A DNA stretch of 64,000 nt from Loktanella sp. (GCA_017390475.1 JAFPBO010000002.1:29488-93487); one strand, 5' to 3'. Positions 33,187-43,555 are shown, counted from the stretch's first letter. Notes: generated from the sequence alone by a model not told the origin. A program made the numbers and translations.

Positions 33187-33999
33187 ATGCACGAAAGCGA
33201 ACGCCACAGGATCATCTTGTCATCCATCGAAGGCCGACCCGTTGTCACGGTCGCCGATCTGGTCACGTTGACAGGGGCGAGCGAGGCCACAATCCGCCGC
33301 GATATCGCCGCCCTGCATTTGCAAAAGAAACTGCGCCGGGTGCGCGGCGGGGCGGAATCAGTCGCGCCGTCGCAATTCGTCAGCATCAATGCCCGACCGT
33401 TCAGCCTGAATGAAACGATCCGTCTGGCCGAAAAACGCGCGATTGCGCGGGCGGCTGTCGATCTGTGCAAGGATGGCGAGGCGATCATCATCAACGGCGG
33501 CACCACGACATTCCAGATGGTGCATCCGCTGACCGCGCGCCGATGCCAGGTCTTTACCAACAGCTTTCCCATCGCGGAACATCTGCTGAAACATTCCAAA
33601 AACACGGTGCTGCTGCCCGCCGGTGCGATTTACCGCGAACAGAACATCATCCTGTCGCCCTTTGATGAGGATGGCAGCCGCAATTTCTATGCCAGCCGCA
33701 TGTTCATGGGCTGTCGTGGCCTTGGCGCGCTCGGGTTGATGGAAGGCGATCCGATGCTGGTGCAGGCCGAACAAAAGCTGATCAATCAGGCCGATGAACT
33801 GGTGGTTCTGGCCGATAGCACGAAATTTTCCGCCCGCTCCAGCCTGCTGCTTTGCGCATTGTCGCGGATCCATACCGTCATCACCGACGAAGGGATCAGT
33901 GACCGCGACGCCGCCATGCTGGACGCAGCGGATATCAAGCTGATCGTGGCCCGCACAGGGGCCGCTGACAGGACGGAGGACCGGGCAGGCGACGCCTGA
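33187..33999 (+). CDS. rhaR: DeoR-family rhamnose operon regulator
   Basis: A 270-residue DeoR regulator: an N-terminal helix-turn-helix (VTVADLVTLTGASEATIRRDIAAL) and a C-terminal sugar-phosphate sensor domain of the isomerase fold (GEAIIINGGTTTFQMVHPL, LVVLADSTKFSARSS). In rhizobia, RhaR controls the rha genes from this same divergent position. It has a GGGGAG before the ATG. It is first in the unit rhaR-S-T-P-Q-M-K and the likely ligand is a rhamnose-derived phosphate. Confidence 0.87.
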   Translation: MHESERHRIILSSIEGRPVVTVADLVTLTGASEATIRRDIAALHLQKKLRRVRGGAESVAPSQFVSINARPFSLNETIRLAEKRAIARAAVDLCKDGEAIIINGGTTTFQMVHPLTARRCQVFTNSFPIAEHLLKHSKNTVLLPAGAIYREQNIILSPFDEDGSRNFYASRMFMGCRGLGALGLMEGDPMLVQAEQKLINQADELVVLADSTKFSARSSLLLCALSRIHTVITDEGISDRDAAMLDAADIKLIVARTGAADRTEDRAGDA

Positions 34000-34027
34000 C
34001 GGATTTTTAACTGGGAGGAACGAAACA

Positions 34028-35020
34028 ATGTCTATTATGAAGAAAGCGCTGGCATCAGCGGCAATGGCAACAGTGATGCTGGCGCAGCCAGCATTGGCCG
34101 ATGATGTGCGGATCGCGCTGGTGGTCAAGGCGCTGGGGATCGGCTTTTTCGAAGCCGCCAATGAAGGCGCGCAAGAAGCCGCTGCCGAGTTGGGTGATGT
34201 TGAGATCATCTACACCGGCCCGACCAGCACCACCGCCGAAGGCCAGATCGAGGTGATCAACGCCCTGATCGCGCAAGGCGTCGATGCGATTGCGATTTCC
34301 GCCAATGACCCCGACGCTGTCGCCCCCGCGCTGCAGCGCGCGATGGACCGTGGCATCACCGTGATCTCATGGGATTCTGGTGTCGCCCCTGCGGGCCGTC
34401 AGATGCATCTGAACCCGTCATCGCCGGAATTGATCGGCAATACGATCATCAAACTGGCTGCCGATCATCTGCCCGATGGCGGCGATGTGGCGATCCTGTC
34501 GGCGACCTCGACATCGACCAACCAGAATATCTGGATTGAAGAAGCCACCAAGGTGCTGCCTGATTACCCCGGCATCAACCTTGTGGCGACGGTTTACGGC
34601 GACGATCTGGCTGATAAATCCTATCGTGAGGCGCAGGGCCTGATGTCCACCTATCCTGATCTGCGCGCGATTATCGCGCCGACGACTGTAGGTATTCTGG
34701 CTGCGTCACAGGCTGTCGCCGATGCTGGCAAGATTGGTGAGGTGAATGTTACCGGTCTGGGCCTGCCGTCGGAAATGGCGGGGGCTGTCGAATCCGGTGC
34801 CACGGTCAGCTTTGCGATCTGGAACCCGATTGATCTGGGTTACGCTGCAACGATGATTTCCTACAACCTCCTGAAAGGTGAAGCGACTGCCGAACCCGGT
34901 GCGACCATTTCGATGGGCCGGATCGGTGAGGCTGTGCTGGACGAGAACAATGAGGCGGCAATGTCCGACCCGTTCACCTATGACGCATCGAACATCGACG
35001 AGTTCAAGTCGATCTTCTAA
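34028..35020 (+). CDS. rhaS: Rhamnose ABC transporter substrate-binding protein
   Basis: A 330-residue type-1 periplasmic sugar-binding protein with signal peptide MKKALASAAMATVMLAQPALA. It has the fold pattern KALGIGFFEAANEGAQEAA, ISANDPDAVAPALQRAMDRGI and SWDSGVAP of the RhaS group. It delivers L-rhamnose to RhaPQT. GGGAGG stands before the ATG. A stem-loop follows the gene, consistent with a higher level of binding protein. Confidence 0.9.
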   Translation: MSIMKKALASAAMATVMLAQPALADDVRIALVVKALGIGFFEAANEGAQEAAAELGDVEIIYTGPTSTTAEGQIEVINALIAQGVDAIAISANDPDAVAPALQRAMDRGITVISWDSGVAPAGRQMHLNPSSPELIGNTIIKLAADHLPDGGDVAILSATSTSTNQNIWIEEATKVLPDYPGINLVATVYGDDLADKSYREAQGLMSTYPDLRAIIAPTTVGILAASQAVADAGKIGEVNVTGLGLPSEMAGAVESGATVSFAIWNPIDLGYAATMISYNLLKGEATAEPGATISMGRIGEAVLDENNEAAMSDPFTYDASNIDEFKSIF

Positions 35021-35028
35021 GCCTCCAC

Positions 35029-35057
35029 ACCCCGGCGCGGCTTGACCCTGCCGGGGT
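35029..35057 (+). terminator. Stem-loop between rhaS and rhaT
   Basis: ACCCCGGC (35029-35036) pairs with GCCGGGGT (35050-35057) around a 13-nt loop; the sequence CCACTTTTG follows. It lies in the 61-bp rhaS-rhaT gap, where partial termination or mRNA protection is expected. A four-T run makes partial termination possible. Confidence 0.55.
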
Positions 35058-35081
35058 CCACTTTTGCCAAAGGCCTCTCTG

Positions 35082-36578
35082 ATGGAACCGATCCTGTCGC
35101 TTCGCGGCATTTCCAAGTCATTTCCGGGTGTCAAAGCCTTGCAGGACGTCCAGCTTGACCTGTACCCCGGTCAGGTCACCGCCTTGATCGGTGAAAACGG
35201 TGCCGGGAAATCCACGATTGTGAAGGTGCTGACCGGCATCTACCAACCCGAAGAAGGCACGATCACGATGGATGGTCAGGATCTGCATTTCGCCAATGCG
35301 CAGGATGCGTCCAAGGCCGGCGTGACCGCGATTCATCAGGAAACCGTGCTGTTTGACGAATTGACCGTCGCTGAAAATATCTGGCTCGGCCATGCGCCAC
35401 GCAACCGGTTTGGCCTGATCGACAAACGCGCGATGCGCGACGGGGCGCGCGATTTGCTATTGGGGATCGGCTCTGACATGGACCCTGATCTGCGGCTTGG
35501 TGATCTGGGCATTGCGTCCAAACATCTGGTGGCGATTGCGCGTGCGCTGTCCACTGACGCGCGGGTCGTCGTGCTGGATGAACCGACGGCGGCGCTGAGC
35601 CACAAGGAAATCCACGAACTCTATGATCTGGTCGAGACGCTGAAGGCGCAGGGCAAGGCGATCCTGTTCATCAGCCATAAATTCGATGAAATCTTCCGGA
35701 TCGCCGACCGCTACACTGTCTTTCGTGACGGGCAATTCGTTGGCGCAGGTGCAATGCAGGATGTGACCGAAGGTCAGCTGGTCCAGATGATGGTTGGCCG
35801 CGCTGTAGACCAGATTTTCCCGACCCGCACCCCGCAGATCGGCGCCCCGGTGCTGACGGTTGCGGGTTATGACCATCCGACCGAATTTGCCGATATCCGG
35901 TTCACCCTGCATCAGGGAGAAATCCTTGGCTTTTACGGCCTCGTCGGGGCAGGGCGGTCAGAGGTGATGCAGGCCCTGTTCGGCATCACCACCCCGTCGA
36001 AAGGGGCTGTGCGGATTGATGACAAGTTCCGCGTGATCCGGTCTACCCATGACGCGATCTCTGCCGGGATCGTCTATGTGCCTGAAGATCGCGGGCGGCA
36101 GGGCGCGATCCGCGGTTTGCCGATTTTCCAGAACGTCACCTTGCCGTCACTGTCGCGCACCGGGCGGGGCGGGTTTCTGCGACTGGCAGAGGAATTCAAA
36201 CTCGCCCGTGACTATACCCGCAGGCTTGATCTACGCGCCGCCAGTCTGGATCAGGAACTGGGGCTGCTGTCGGGGGGCAACCAGCAAAAGGTAGTCATCG
36301 CCAAATGGCTGGCCACGAAACCCCGCGTGATCATTCTGGATGAGCCGACCAAGGGGATTGATATCGGGTCCAAGGCGGCGGTGCATGAATTCATGGCCGA
36401 ACTTGCCGCCGAAGGGCTGGCGGTGATCATGGTCAGTTCCGAAATTCCCGAAGTGCTCGGCATGTCTGACCGCGTGATCGTGATGCGCGAAGGCCGGATC
36501 GTGGATGAAGTCACAGGCGGCGCGATGACCCCCGAAAGGCTGGTCCGCGCTGCCGCAGGCATAGCGGAGGCTGCATGA
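35082..36578 (+). CDS. rhaT: Rhamnose ABC transporter ATP-binding protein
   Basis: A 498-residue double ATPase of the ribose type. The first half has Walker A GENGAGKST and the switch segment FISHKFDEIF; the second half has the degenerate A-loop GLVGAGRSE and the intact signature LSGGNQQKVVIAKWL and Walker B VIILDEPTKGID. It powers RhaPQ. The ATG at 35082 has AAAGG upstream. It overlaps rhaP by 4 bp (ATGA). Called rhaT after the rhizobial ABC system, not the E. coli permease of that name. Confidence 0.9.
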   Translation: MEPILSLRGISKSFPGVKALQDVQLDLYPGQVTALIGENGAGKSTIVKVLTGIYQPEEGTITMDGQDLHFANAQDASKAGVTAIHQETVLFDELTVAENIWLGHAPRNRFGLIDKRAMRDGARDLLLGIGSDMDPDLRLGDLGIASKHLVAIARALSTDARVVVLDEPTAALSHKEIHELYDLVETLKAQGKAILFISHKFDEIFRIADRYTVFRDGQFVGAGAMQDVTEGQLVQMMVGRAVDQIFPTRTPQIGAPVLTVAGYDHPTEFADIRFTLHQGEILGFYGLVGAGRSEVMQALFGITTPSKGAVRIDDKFRVIRSTHDAISAGIVYVPEDRGRQGAIRGLPIFQNVTLPSLSRTGRGGFLRLAEEFKLARDYTRRLDLRAASLDQELGLLSGGNQQKVVIAKWLATKPRVIILDEPTKGIDIGSKAAVHEFMAELAAEGLAVIMVSSEIPEVLGMSDRVIVMREGRIVDEVTGGAMTPERLVRAAAGIAEAA

Positions 36579-37543
36579 ATATTCTCAAAAACCGCGATGT
36601 CTTGCTGGCCTTTGCCATCGTCCTGCTGATCGGCGGGGTGGCTGCGCGTTTCCCCGCCTTTGTGCGGCCCGGCAATCTGGTCAATGTGTTCAACGATACG
36701 TCGCCGCTGATCCTGCTGGCGATTGGCCAGATGATCGTGATCCTGACCAAATGTATCGACCTGTCGGTCGCGGCCAATCTGGCACTTTGCGGCATGGCAG
36801 CGGCGCTGATGAACGGCATGGGCGTGCCCTTGCCACTGATACTGCTGGCGGTGGTGTTGCTGGGCGGTGCATTGGGTGCGGCGAACGGATTACTGGTCTG
36901 GAAACTGGGTATTCCGTCCATCGTGGTCACCTTAGGTACGATGACCATTTTCCGCGGCACGATCTTTCTGATGACCGGCGGCGCATGGGTCAACGCGCAC
37001 CAGATGAGCACGGCATTCAAAGCACTTCCCCGCATGGTCTTTCTTGGCCTGCCCGTGATGAGCTGGGTGGCATTGGCTGCAATCGCATTATTCTTTATGT
37101 TGCTGACGCGCACACCCTTGGGCCGGTCGTTCTATGCCGTGGGCGGCAACCCCCATGCGGCGGTCTATACCGGCCTCGATGTCGGCCGGACGCAATGTAT
37201 CGCCTTTGTGATATCGGGTGCGCTGGCGGGGCTGACTGGGTATCTGTGGGTTGCGCGATACGCCGTTGCCTATGTCGATATCGCGGCGGGATTTGAATTG
37301 CAGGTCGTGGCTGCCTGTGTGATCGGCGGAATCGCGATCGTCGGCGGGGCTGGCAGCGTGATCGGTGCCGTGCTGGGTGCGCTGTTTCTGGGTGTCATCA
37401 ACAACGCCCTGCCGGTGATCAGGATTTCGCCGTTCTGGCAGATGGCGATTTCGGGCAGTGCCATCGTGATCGCCGTGACGCTGAACGCCACCCAGAACCG
37501 CCCCAAAGGACGTATCATCCTCAAAGAGGTAGAGCCGACATGA
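36575..37543 (+). CDS. rhaP: Rhamnose ABC transporter permease
   Basis: A 322-residue ribose/xylose-type permease with eight or more hydrophobic segments, including the AIGQMIVILTKCIDLSVAANLAL and GLPVMSWVALAAIALFFMLLTRTPLGRSFYAVGGNPHA-like blocks typical of branched sugar permeases. It starts inside the rhaT stop codon and ends in an ATGA overlap with rhaQ. Confidence 0.88.
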   Translation: MNILKNRDVLLAFAIVLLIGGVAARFPAFVRPGNLVNVFNDTSPLILLAIGQMIVILTKCIDLSVAANLALCGMAAALMNGMGVPLPLILLAVVLLGGALGAANGLLVWKLGIPSIVVTLGTMTIFRGTIFLMTGGAWVNAHQMSTAFKALPRMVFLGLPVMSWVALAAIALFFMLLTRTPLGRSFYAVGGNPHAAVYTGLDVGRTQCIAFVISGALAGLTGYLWVARYAVAYVDIAAGFELQVVAACVIGGIAIVGGAGSVIGAVLGALFLGVINNALPVIRISPFWQMAISGSAIVIAVTLNATQNRPKGRIILKEVEPT

Positions 37544-38526
37544 CCCAGACATTGCGAACAGGCCGCGCCATTCCCGACCGGCTGCAATCACCCGCGATGC
37601 GCGCGTTGCGGTCCTGGGAATCGATCCTTGTCGCGGTTGCGATTGCGATCTTTGTGACCAATTCCTTTACCTCGCCTTATTTCCTGAATGCGTGGAACCT
37701 GTCCGACGCAACGTTCAATTTCACTGAAAAAGCGATGATTGCATTGGCAATGGCGCTGCTGATCATCTCGGGTGAGATTGATTTGTCGGTGGCATCGATC
37801 ATTGCGCTGGCATCCACCGCGATGGGCGTGGCGATGCAGGCCGGGGCAGGGGTGCCGATGCTGGTGCTCATCGGGATCGGGACGGGCGTCTTATGCGGGG
37901 CCTTCAACGGCATATTGGTCGCGGGCATGGGCCTGCCATCCATCGTGGTGACCATCGGCACGATGAGCCTGTTTCGCGGCATCGCCTATATCGTGCTGGG
38001 TGATCGGGCCTTCACCGGCTATCCACCCGGTTTTGCCTATTTTGGGCAAGGTTATGTCTGGTGGGTATTCAGTTTTGAACTGGTGTTGTTCACGGTGCTG
38101 GCGGTTATCTACTGGGCACTGCTGCACCGGACGAGCTTCGGGCGCGCGGTCTATGCCATCGGCAACAACGCCACAGCGGCGCAATTTTCGGGCATCCGCG
38201 TGGCCAGGGTGAAATTCATCCTGTTCCTGCTGACCGGCCTGATGTCGGGGATCGCAGCGGTCTGTCTGACCTCGCGGCTTGGGTCCACACGGCCTTCCAT
38301 CGCCGCCGGCTTCGAATTGGAGGTGGTGACGATGGTCGTTCTTGGCGGCGTCAGCATCCTTGGTGGATCGGGCAGTATCCTCGGCGTCGTGCTGGCGGCA
38401 TTGATCATGGGTATGGTCACCTTCGGCTTTGGCCTGCTGAACGTGCCGGGGATTGTCATGAGCATTTTCCTTGGGGTGCTTCTGATCAGCGTCATCGCTT
38501 TGCCACGGCTGTTCGGGAGAAAGTGA
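37540..38526 (+). CDS. rhaQ: Rhamnose ABC transporter permease
   Basis: A 328-residue second permease. MALLIISGEIDLSVASIIALAS and the GLPSIVVTIGTMSLFRGI block mark the ribose-type family; LHRTSFGRAVYAIGNNATAA is the cytoplasmic loop. With RhaP it forms the membrane channel. It overlaps rhaP by 4 bp, and rhaM begins immediately after its stop codon. Confidence 0.88.
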   Translation: MTQTLRTGRAIPDRLQSPAMRALRSWESILVAVAIAIFVTNSFTSPYFLNAWNLSDATFNFTEKAMIALAMALLIISGEIDLSVASIIALASTAMGVAMQAGAGVPMLVLIGIGTGVLCGAFNGILVAGMGLPSIVVTIGTMSLFRGIAYIVLGDRAFTGYPPGFAYFGQGYVWWVFSFELVLFTVLAVIYWALLHRTSFGRAVYAIGNNATAAQFSGIRVARVKFILFLLTGLMSGIAAVCLTSRLGSTRPSIAAGFELEVVTMVVLGGVSILGGSGSILGVVLAALIMGMVTFGFGLLNVPGIVMSIFLGVLLISVIALPRLFGRK

Positions 38527-38841
38527 ATGGAAAAATACGCATTCAAGATGCAGCTTCATCCGGGGATGGAGGATGAATACAAGCGCCGCCATGATGCGAT
38601 CTGGCCGGAGCTGGTCGATCTGCTGCATCAGGCGGGCGTCAGCGATTATTCCATCCATCTGGACCCTAATACGCATATCCTGTTCGGCGTGCTCTGGCGG
38701 CGTGATGATCATCGGATGGATGCGCTGCCCGATCATCCCGTGATGCAACGCTGGTGGGCACATATGGCCGATATCATGCAGACCGGACCAGACAACGCGC
38801 CCGTCAGCATCCCGCTGACGCCGGTGTTTCACATGCCATGA
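38527..38841 (+). CDS. rhaM: L-rhamnose mutarotase
   Basis: A 104-residue RhaM/RhaU protein, the same length as E. coli RhaM (104). The active-site His22 lies in [12 protein letters not shown]; the C-terminus [11 protein letters not shown] is also typical. It interconverts the alpha and beta anomers of L-rhamnose, helping the isomerase. In rhizobial operons it is rhaU in the same position between rhaQ and the kinase. It overlaps the kinase gene by ATGA. Confidence 0.92.
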   Translation: MEKYAFKMQLHPGMEDEYKRRHDAIWPELVDLLHQAGVSDYSIHLDPNTHILFGVLWRRDDHRMDALPDHPVMQRWWAHMADIMQTGPDNAPVSIPLTPVFHMP

Positions 38842-40190
38842 GGCATATCGCCGTTATCGATGTGGGCAAGACCAACGCCAAACTTGCGCTGGTCGCGGCA
38901 GGCTCTTTGCGTGAAATCAGCGTCGTGACCCGGCCCAACAAAGTCCTGCAAGGCCCGCCTTGGCCGCATTTTGATCTGAACGGGCATTGGGATTTCTTTC
39001 TGCACCATCTGGCAGCCTTTCATGCGCAATGGGGCGTCGATGCGATCTCTGTCACCACCCATGGTGCGGCGGCGGTCCTGCTGGATCAGCAAGGCCAGCT
39101 TGCCGCCCCGATGCTGGATTACGAATATGGTGGTCCGGATGATCTGGCGGCAGTGTATAACGCCCTGCGTCCCGATTTTGCACTGACCGGATCACCGCGC
39201 CTGCCCAATGGATTGAACCTGGGCGCACAATTGCATTGGATGCTGGAAACCGACCCCGATCTGCGCGACAGGACGGCCCATGTGCTGACCTATCCGCAAT
39301 ATTGGGGCTGGCGGCTGACCGGGAAGATGGCCTGTGATATGTCGTCGTTGGGTTGCCACACCGATCTGTGGAACCCCTGGACCGGCCAGTTTTCAACACT
39401 TGTGGACCAGCTGGGGCTGGCAGGCAAAATGGGTGCGCCGCGCAGGCCCGTCGAACGACTGGGCCGGATTTTACCCGCTATAGCCAAGGCCACCGGCCTG
39501 TCGCCGGAGACGCTTGTCAGCGTCGGAATCCACGATTCCAATGCCTCACTTTATCCGCATCTTTCGGGGCAGCCAGCGCCGTTTGGCGTTGTGTCGACCG
39601 GCACATGGGTCGTTTGCATGGCGATTGGTGGTGATCTGATCCCACTTGATCCGGCGCGGGATGTGCTGGTCAATGTCAATGCGCGCGGCGATGCGGTGCC
39701 ATCGGCCCGGTTCATGGGCGGACGCGAATATGAGTTGATCCGCCAAGGGCAGGATGCTGCCCCCGATGCCGCTGACCGGGCGGCCGTGCTGCAGCAATCG
39801 CTGATGATTCTGCCCGCCGTTGAACCTGGCTCTGGCCCGTTTCAGGGACAGGCGATGCGCTGGACAGGTGATGCTGCCACGCCCGGCGAAAGAGCGTTGG
39901 CGCTGTCGTGGTATCTGGCATTGATGACCCGCACCTGTCTGGACCTGACCGGCGCGCGCGGACCCGTGATCGTCGAAGGGCCTTTCGCGCGCAATGCCGA
40001 TTATCTGAGCATGCTGACAGCCCTGTCGCCGGAAGGTGTCAAGACCGCCTTGTCCGCGACCGGTACATCTTCCGGTGCGGCCCTGTTGTTGACCGGGCCG
40101 GGGGCTGCACCGGAAACGACAGATGTTCCGACGCCACCGCATGCAAAGGATTTGCGAGCCTATGCGCAAATCTGGCGGGCGCATATCTAA
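38838..40190 (+). CDS. rhaK: Rhamnulokinase (FGGY family)
   Basis: A 450-residue FGGY kinase. The N-terminal phosphate motif [12 protein letters not shown] and the ATP-binding segment [16 protein letters not shown] and STGTWVV are visible. It phosphorylates L-rhamnulose before aldol cleavage. This is the rhizobial RhaK type (last in rhaRSTPQUK); in R. leguminosarum RhaK is also needed for uptake by its ABC system. It begins in the rhaM stop codon and its last 4 bp overlap the convergent phosphatase gene. Confidence 0.85.
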   Translation: MRHIAVIDVGKTNAKLALVAAGSLREISVVTRPNKVLQGPPWPHFDLNGHWDFFLHHLAAFHAQWGVDAISVTTHGAAAVLLDQQGQLAAPMLDYEYGGPDDLAAVYNALRPDFALTGSPRLPNGLNLGAQLHWMLETDPDLRDRTAHVLTYPQYWGWRLTGKMACDMSSLGCHTDLWNPWTGQFSTLVDQLGLAGKMGAPRRPVERLGRILPAIAKATGLSPETLVSVGIHDSNASLYPHLSGQPAPFGVVSTGTWVVCMAIGGDLIPLDPARDVLVNVNARGDAVPSARFMGGREYELIRQGQDAAPDAADRAAVLQQSLMILPAVEPGSGPFQGQAMRWTGDAATPGERALALSWYLALMTRTCLDLTGARGPVIVEGPFARNADYLSMLTALSPEGVKTALSATGTSSGAALLLTGPGAAPETTDVPTPPHAKDLRAYAQIWRAHI

Positions 40191-40777
40191 TCCGGCGCAT
40201 CCAGTGACAGCCCGTCGGCGGTCACATTCATCGCCTCCAGCCGCGCCTGACCATCGCGTAGCGCCAGCACGGTCAGGCTGGCAGGGCCAACGGGCAGCAG
40301 GCGATGTGGCGGCAGGCCGATCAGTCCGTCAAGCAAGGCCCGGATCACGCCGCCATGGCAGACAATCAAGGTGGTGCTCTGTCCGGCGTTTTGCGTCTCT
40401 GCGACGACCGCACAGGTGCGTGCGAGGAAAGTTGGCCACTGCTCACCACCCTCTGGGGCATAAGTGCCAGCCCGCCAGCGCTTGTATTGTTCCGGATTCA
40501 ATGTGCTTATGGCTTGCCCGGTCCAGTCGCCGACGTTGATTTCACGCAACCGTGGTTCCGGTTTCGCCGCAGGATAGCCCAGCCCCTGCGCCGTCTGCAT
40601 GGCGCGTTGCAGGTCAGAGGTCAGCACGACATCGGGGGCCAGCCGCCCGATCAGCGGGGCCAGCGCTTTTACCTGTGCCAGACCGCGGTCAGACAGTGGC
40701 ATATCGGCCTGCCCTTGCAGGCGTCGCGTGGCATTCCAGATGCTTTCACCGTGGCGGACAAGGAATAATCTTTTCAT
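40187..40777 (-). CDS. Histidine phosphatase family protein
   Basis: A 196-residue phosphoglycerate mutase-like protein. The catalytic RHGE motif is at residues 8-11 (His9 phosphorylated), the QRAMQTAQ arginine segment follows, and the second His lies in IVCHGG near residue 140. It hydrolyses small phosphate esters. The start overlaps the ABC ATPase stop codon (ATGA), so it belongs to the transporter operon, which suggests it acts on an imported phosphate compound. The exact substrate is unknown. Confidence 0.83.
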   Translation of the reverse strand: MKRLFLVRHGESIWNATRRLQGQADMPLSDRGLAQVKALAPLIGRLAPDVVLTSDLQRAMQTAQGLGYPAAKPEPRLREINVGDWTGQAISTLNPEQYKRWRAGTYAPEGGEQWPTFLARTCAVVAETQNAGQSTTLIVCHGGVIRALLDGLIGLPPHRLLPVGPASLTVLALRDGQARLEAMNVTADGLSLDAPD

Positions 40778-41814
40778 ATCACCCGCCTGCCTTGGACATC
40801 AAAAATCGCTGCCGCTGCCAGAGGCAGCCGGAAATGCAGATCAGCAGGCAGCGGGGAATGCGGATCGGTCACGGCAGTCAGGCGCTGGCCCTGAACCAGA
40901 CCCGTCACCAGCCGCCGCCCGGCCATCGGTACGACCTCGACCAGATTTGCGGCGATGACACCCGGTTCCGGTGCATTGGCCAGCATCAGGTCTTCGGCGC
41001 GGATCATGCCATGGCCGCTGGCCCCGCGCAGCGCTGCGCAGGGCATCATGCCGAACCACGAGCCATCCTGCACCGGGATCAGATTGGCAGGGGGTGTGCC
41101 GATAAACCGCGCCACAAAGGCCGATGCGGGATCCGACAGCAACCGTTGCGGCGTATCGAATTGTTCGACCTTGCCGCCGTTCATCACCGCGACATGGGTC
41201 GCCATTGTCATCGCCTCGATCTGATCATGCGTGACATAGACGGCGGTCGCCCCGGTCGCGCGATGGACCCGCAACAACTCGGTCCGCATTTCGACCCGCA
41301 ACGTCGCATCAAGGTTGGAAAGCGGTTCATCGAACAACAGCACGCGCGGACGCGGTGCGATCATCCGCGCGATAGCCACGCGTTGTTGCTGGCCGCCCGA
41401 AATTTCGCCGGGATAGCGATTGGCGAGTTTGGCAACGCCGAGCATCTCCAACGCTTCAGCAACCCGCGCGCGCCGTTCTTCCCGGTTCAGATTGGCAACA
41501 CGCAGCGGCCATTCGACATTGCCCGAGACTGTCATATGCGGCCAGAGCGCGTAGGATTGAAATACCAGCCCGGCATTTCTGCGGCCCGGTTCCAGTGTGA
41601 AGCCGCGTCCTGCATCGGCGACCACGGTGTCGCCAAAGCGGATGATACCTTGTGTGGGATGTTCCAGCCCTGCCAGCATCCTCAGGATCGTGGTCTTGCC
41701 GCAGCCTGACGGGCCGAGCAGCACGAGGAAGGCACCTTCGGGCACGGTCAGGCTGACATCCTCCACGGCCATCGCCGTGCCGAACGTCTTGCCGAGTTGG
41801 TTCAGCGTGATCAT
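40774..41814 (-). CDS. ABC transporter ATP-binding protein, Fe(III)/AfuC type
   Basis: A 346-residue ATPase: Walker A GPSGCGKTT, Q-loop VFQSYALWPHMTV, signature ISGGQQQR, Walker B VLLFDEPLSNLD, switch VTHD, and a C-terminal TOBE-like domain (about 240-346). Belongs with the FbpC/AfuC/PotA group. The frame is open 27 codons further upstream but the ATG at 41814 gives the normal MITLNQLGKTFG start. 7 bp after the permease gene, ATGA with the phosphatase. Confidence 0.87.
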   Translation of the reverse strand: MITLNQLGKTFGTAMAVEDVSLTVPEGAFLVLLGPSGCGKTTILRMLAGLEHPTQGIIRFGDTVVADAGRGFTLEPGRRNAGLVFQSYALWPHMTVSGNVEWPLRVANLNREERRARVAEALEMLGVAKLANRYPGEISGGQQQRVAIARMIAPRPRVLLFDEPLSNLDATLRVEMRTELLRVHRATGATAVYVTHDQIEAMTMATHVAVMNGGKVEQFDTPQRLLSDPASAFVARFIGTPPANLIPVQDGSWFGMMPCAALRGASGHGMIRAEDLMLANAPEPGVIAANLVEVVPMAGRRLVTGLVQGQRLTAVTDPHSPLPADLHFRLPLAAAAIFDVQGRRVI

Positions 41815-41821
41815 AAAATCC

Positions 41822-43555
41822 TCATGAAGAAAGCCATGGCCGGTTGCGTCCGCGCAGAAGTGCGGCAAGCCCGGCGGCAAGGGTGGAAATCGCAAGGATC
41901 ACCAAGGTCACCGCATTGGCGAATTGGTGAAACCCGTCGGATGCATAACGATAGGACAGCACCGAAAACAGCGGGGTGGTCGGCGTGTAGAGCAACACGA
42001 CAATGGCCAGGTCGCTGACCACATTGACAAAACAGAGCAAAAGGCTGGCAATCAGCCCCCGGCTGGCCAGGGGCAAGGTGATCGCGCCGATCCGGCGTAA
42101 AAAACCCGCGCCGGTCAGCCGCGCGGCCTCGTCTATATCGCCGGAAATCTGTGCCACTGTCGCGCGCCCGGTCTGCACCGCGAAAGGCAGCATGGCCGCC
42201 GTCAGTGCCAGTGCCAGCAGTGTCGTCGTACCGTAAAGCGCGGGCAAAGGTCCGATGGGCGCGCCGTAAAGCGCGATATAGGCTGCGCCAAAGGCGATCC
42301 CCGGCAACAGCATTGGCAGAAAGCTGAGCTGGCTGACCGCTTCGCTGATGCCGCGCAGCCGGTGCCGGGTCAGCGCGACCGCGATCAGGATGCCGATCAC
42401 ATTGGCGATCAGGGCAACGATAGCACCCAGCCCCATCGTCAGCGACAATGCGCGCAACAATTGGGGGTTGTTCAGGATACCGGCCTGCCCACGGGCAAAG
42501 GCGGGATCGGCGTCACCGATCCAGAATTGCAAAGTCCAGTTTGAAAACAGGGCCGAGGCCATCGGCGCAAGGCTGGCTGCGATCAGCAGGAGGATTGGCA
42601 CAATCGTGGTCAAAACACAGATCAACAGCGCCAGCGCGGTCAGCGGCAGCCGTGCAGTCCCCAACGCGAACCGCCGTGCCCGCCCGCCCTTGCCGCTGAT
42701 CGTTGCAAAGCTGCGTCGCCCGGCCAGTAGCCGGTTGCCCAAAGCCAGAAACACCGCTGATATCGCGATCAGCAGGATGGCAAGGACATAGCCGCGTTCG
42801 ACCTGACCGATCTCGATCATCCCGAACAGCCGGGTGGACAGCGTCTGCATCCGCACCGGCAGACCAAGCAAGGCGGGTGCAGCAAAGTTTGACACGGCGG
42901 CGGCAAAACACAGCGACCCACCAGCGATGATTGCGGGCATCACGACTGGCAGTACGATGCCGAACAGTACGCGGCGGCGGTTTGCACCGGTCATCTGCGC
43001 TGCTTCGACCAGATCGCCGTTTACAGTGGCGAGCGCTGCAGCGATGACCGTAAAGGCCAACGCATAATAATGTGCGATCAGAACGAGCATGGTCGGGACC
43101 ATCCCCCAGGCCAGCGCATCGGGCACGGCGATACCCATTCCCTCCAGCAGACCACCGCCGCCACCGACGCGCCCGTTGCGAAAGACGGTGCCCCAGGCCA
43201 GCGCGGTGGCAAAGCTGGGGATCATGAATGGCAAGGTCGCCAGAAAACCGATCAGGCGACGAAACGGCATGTCGGTCATCACCACAAGCCATGCCAGCAA
43301 GCCGCCGATCAGCACGCAGCCGGTGGCGACGCCAAAGCCAAGGATCATCGTATTGGCCGCAGGCCGCCAGAACAGGTTGGGCGACAAAGGACTGGCCAAA
43401 ACGTCGCGCCACGCGCCGATCCGGTCGGGTGCGAGGGTCTGCATCAAGATCGTCAGCAAAGGTGCGGCAACGAGCAGTACCAGCACCAGCAACACAATCA
43501 GGTTGAGGCCCAGCCCGGCGGGCAGTTGCAACGGGCGGAATGGCCGTATGGGCAT
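41822..43555 (-). CDS. ABC transporter permease, fused two-half FbpB/AfuB type
   Basis: A 577-residue inner membrane protein with two homologous permease halves, each about 270 residues and each with an EAA loop (the second reads EAARLTGAGFLRRIGAITLPLASRG; the first is in VEAAQMTGANRRRVLFGIVLP). Such fused permeases pair with Fe(III)-type binding proteins. Located between the binding protein gene and the ATPase gene. Confidence 0.87.
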   Translation of the reverse strand: MPIRPFRPLQLPAGLGLNLIVLLVLVLLVAAPLLTILMQTLAPDRIGAWRDVLASPLSPNLFWRPAANTMILGFGVATGCVLIGGLLAWLVVMTDMPFRRLIGFLATLPFMIPSFATALAWGTVFRNGRVGGGGGLLEGMGIAVPDALAWGMVPTMLVLIAHYYALAFTVIAAALATVNGDLVEAAQMTGANRRRVLFGIVLPVVMPAIIAGGSLCFAAAVSNFAAPALLGLPVRMQTLSTRLFGMIEIGQVERGYVLAILLIAISAVFLALGNRLLAGRRSFATISGKGGRARRFALGTARLPLTALALLICVLTTIVPILLLIAASLAPMASALFSNWTLQFWIGDADPAFARGQAGILNNPQLLRALSLTMGLGAIVALIANVIGILIAVALTRHRLRGISEAVSQLSFLPMLLPGIAFGAAYIALYGAPIGPLPALYGTTTLLALALTAAMLPFAVQTGRATVAQISGDIDEAARLTGAGFLRRIGAITLPLASRGLIASLLLCFVNVVSDLAIVVLLYTPTTPLFSVLSYRYASDGFHQFANAVTLVILAISTLAAGLAALLRGRNRPWLSS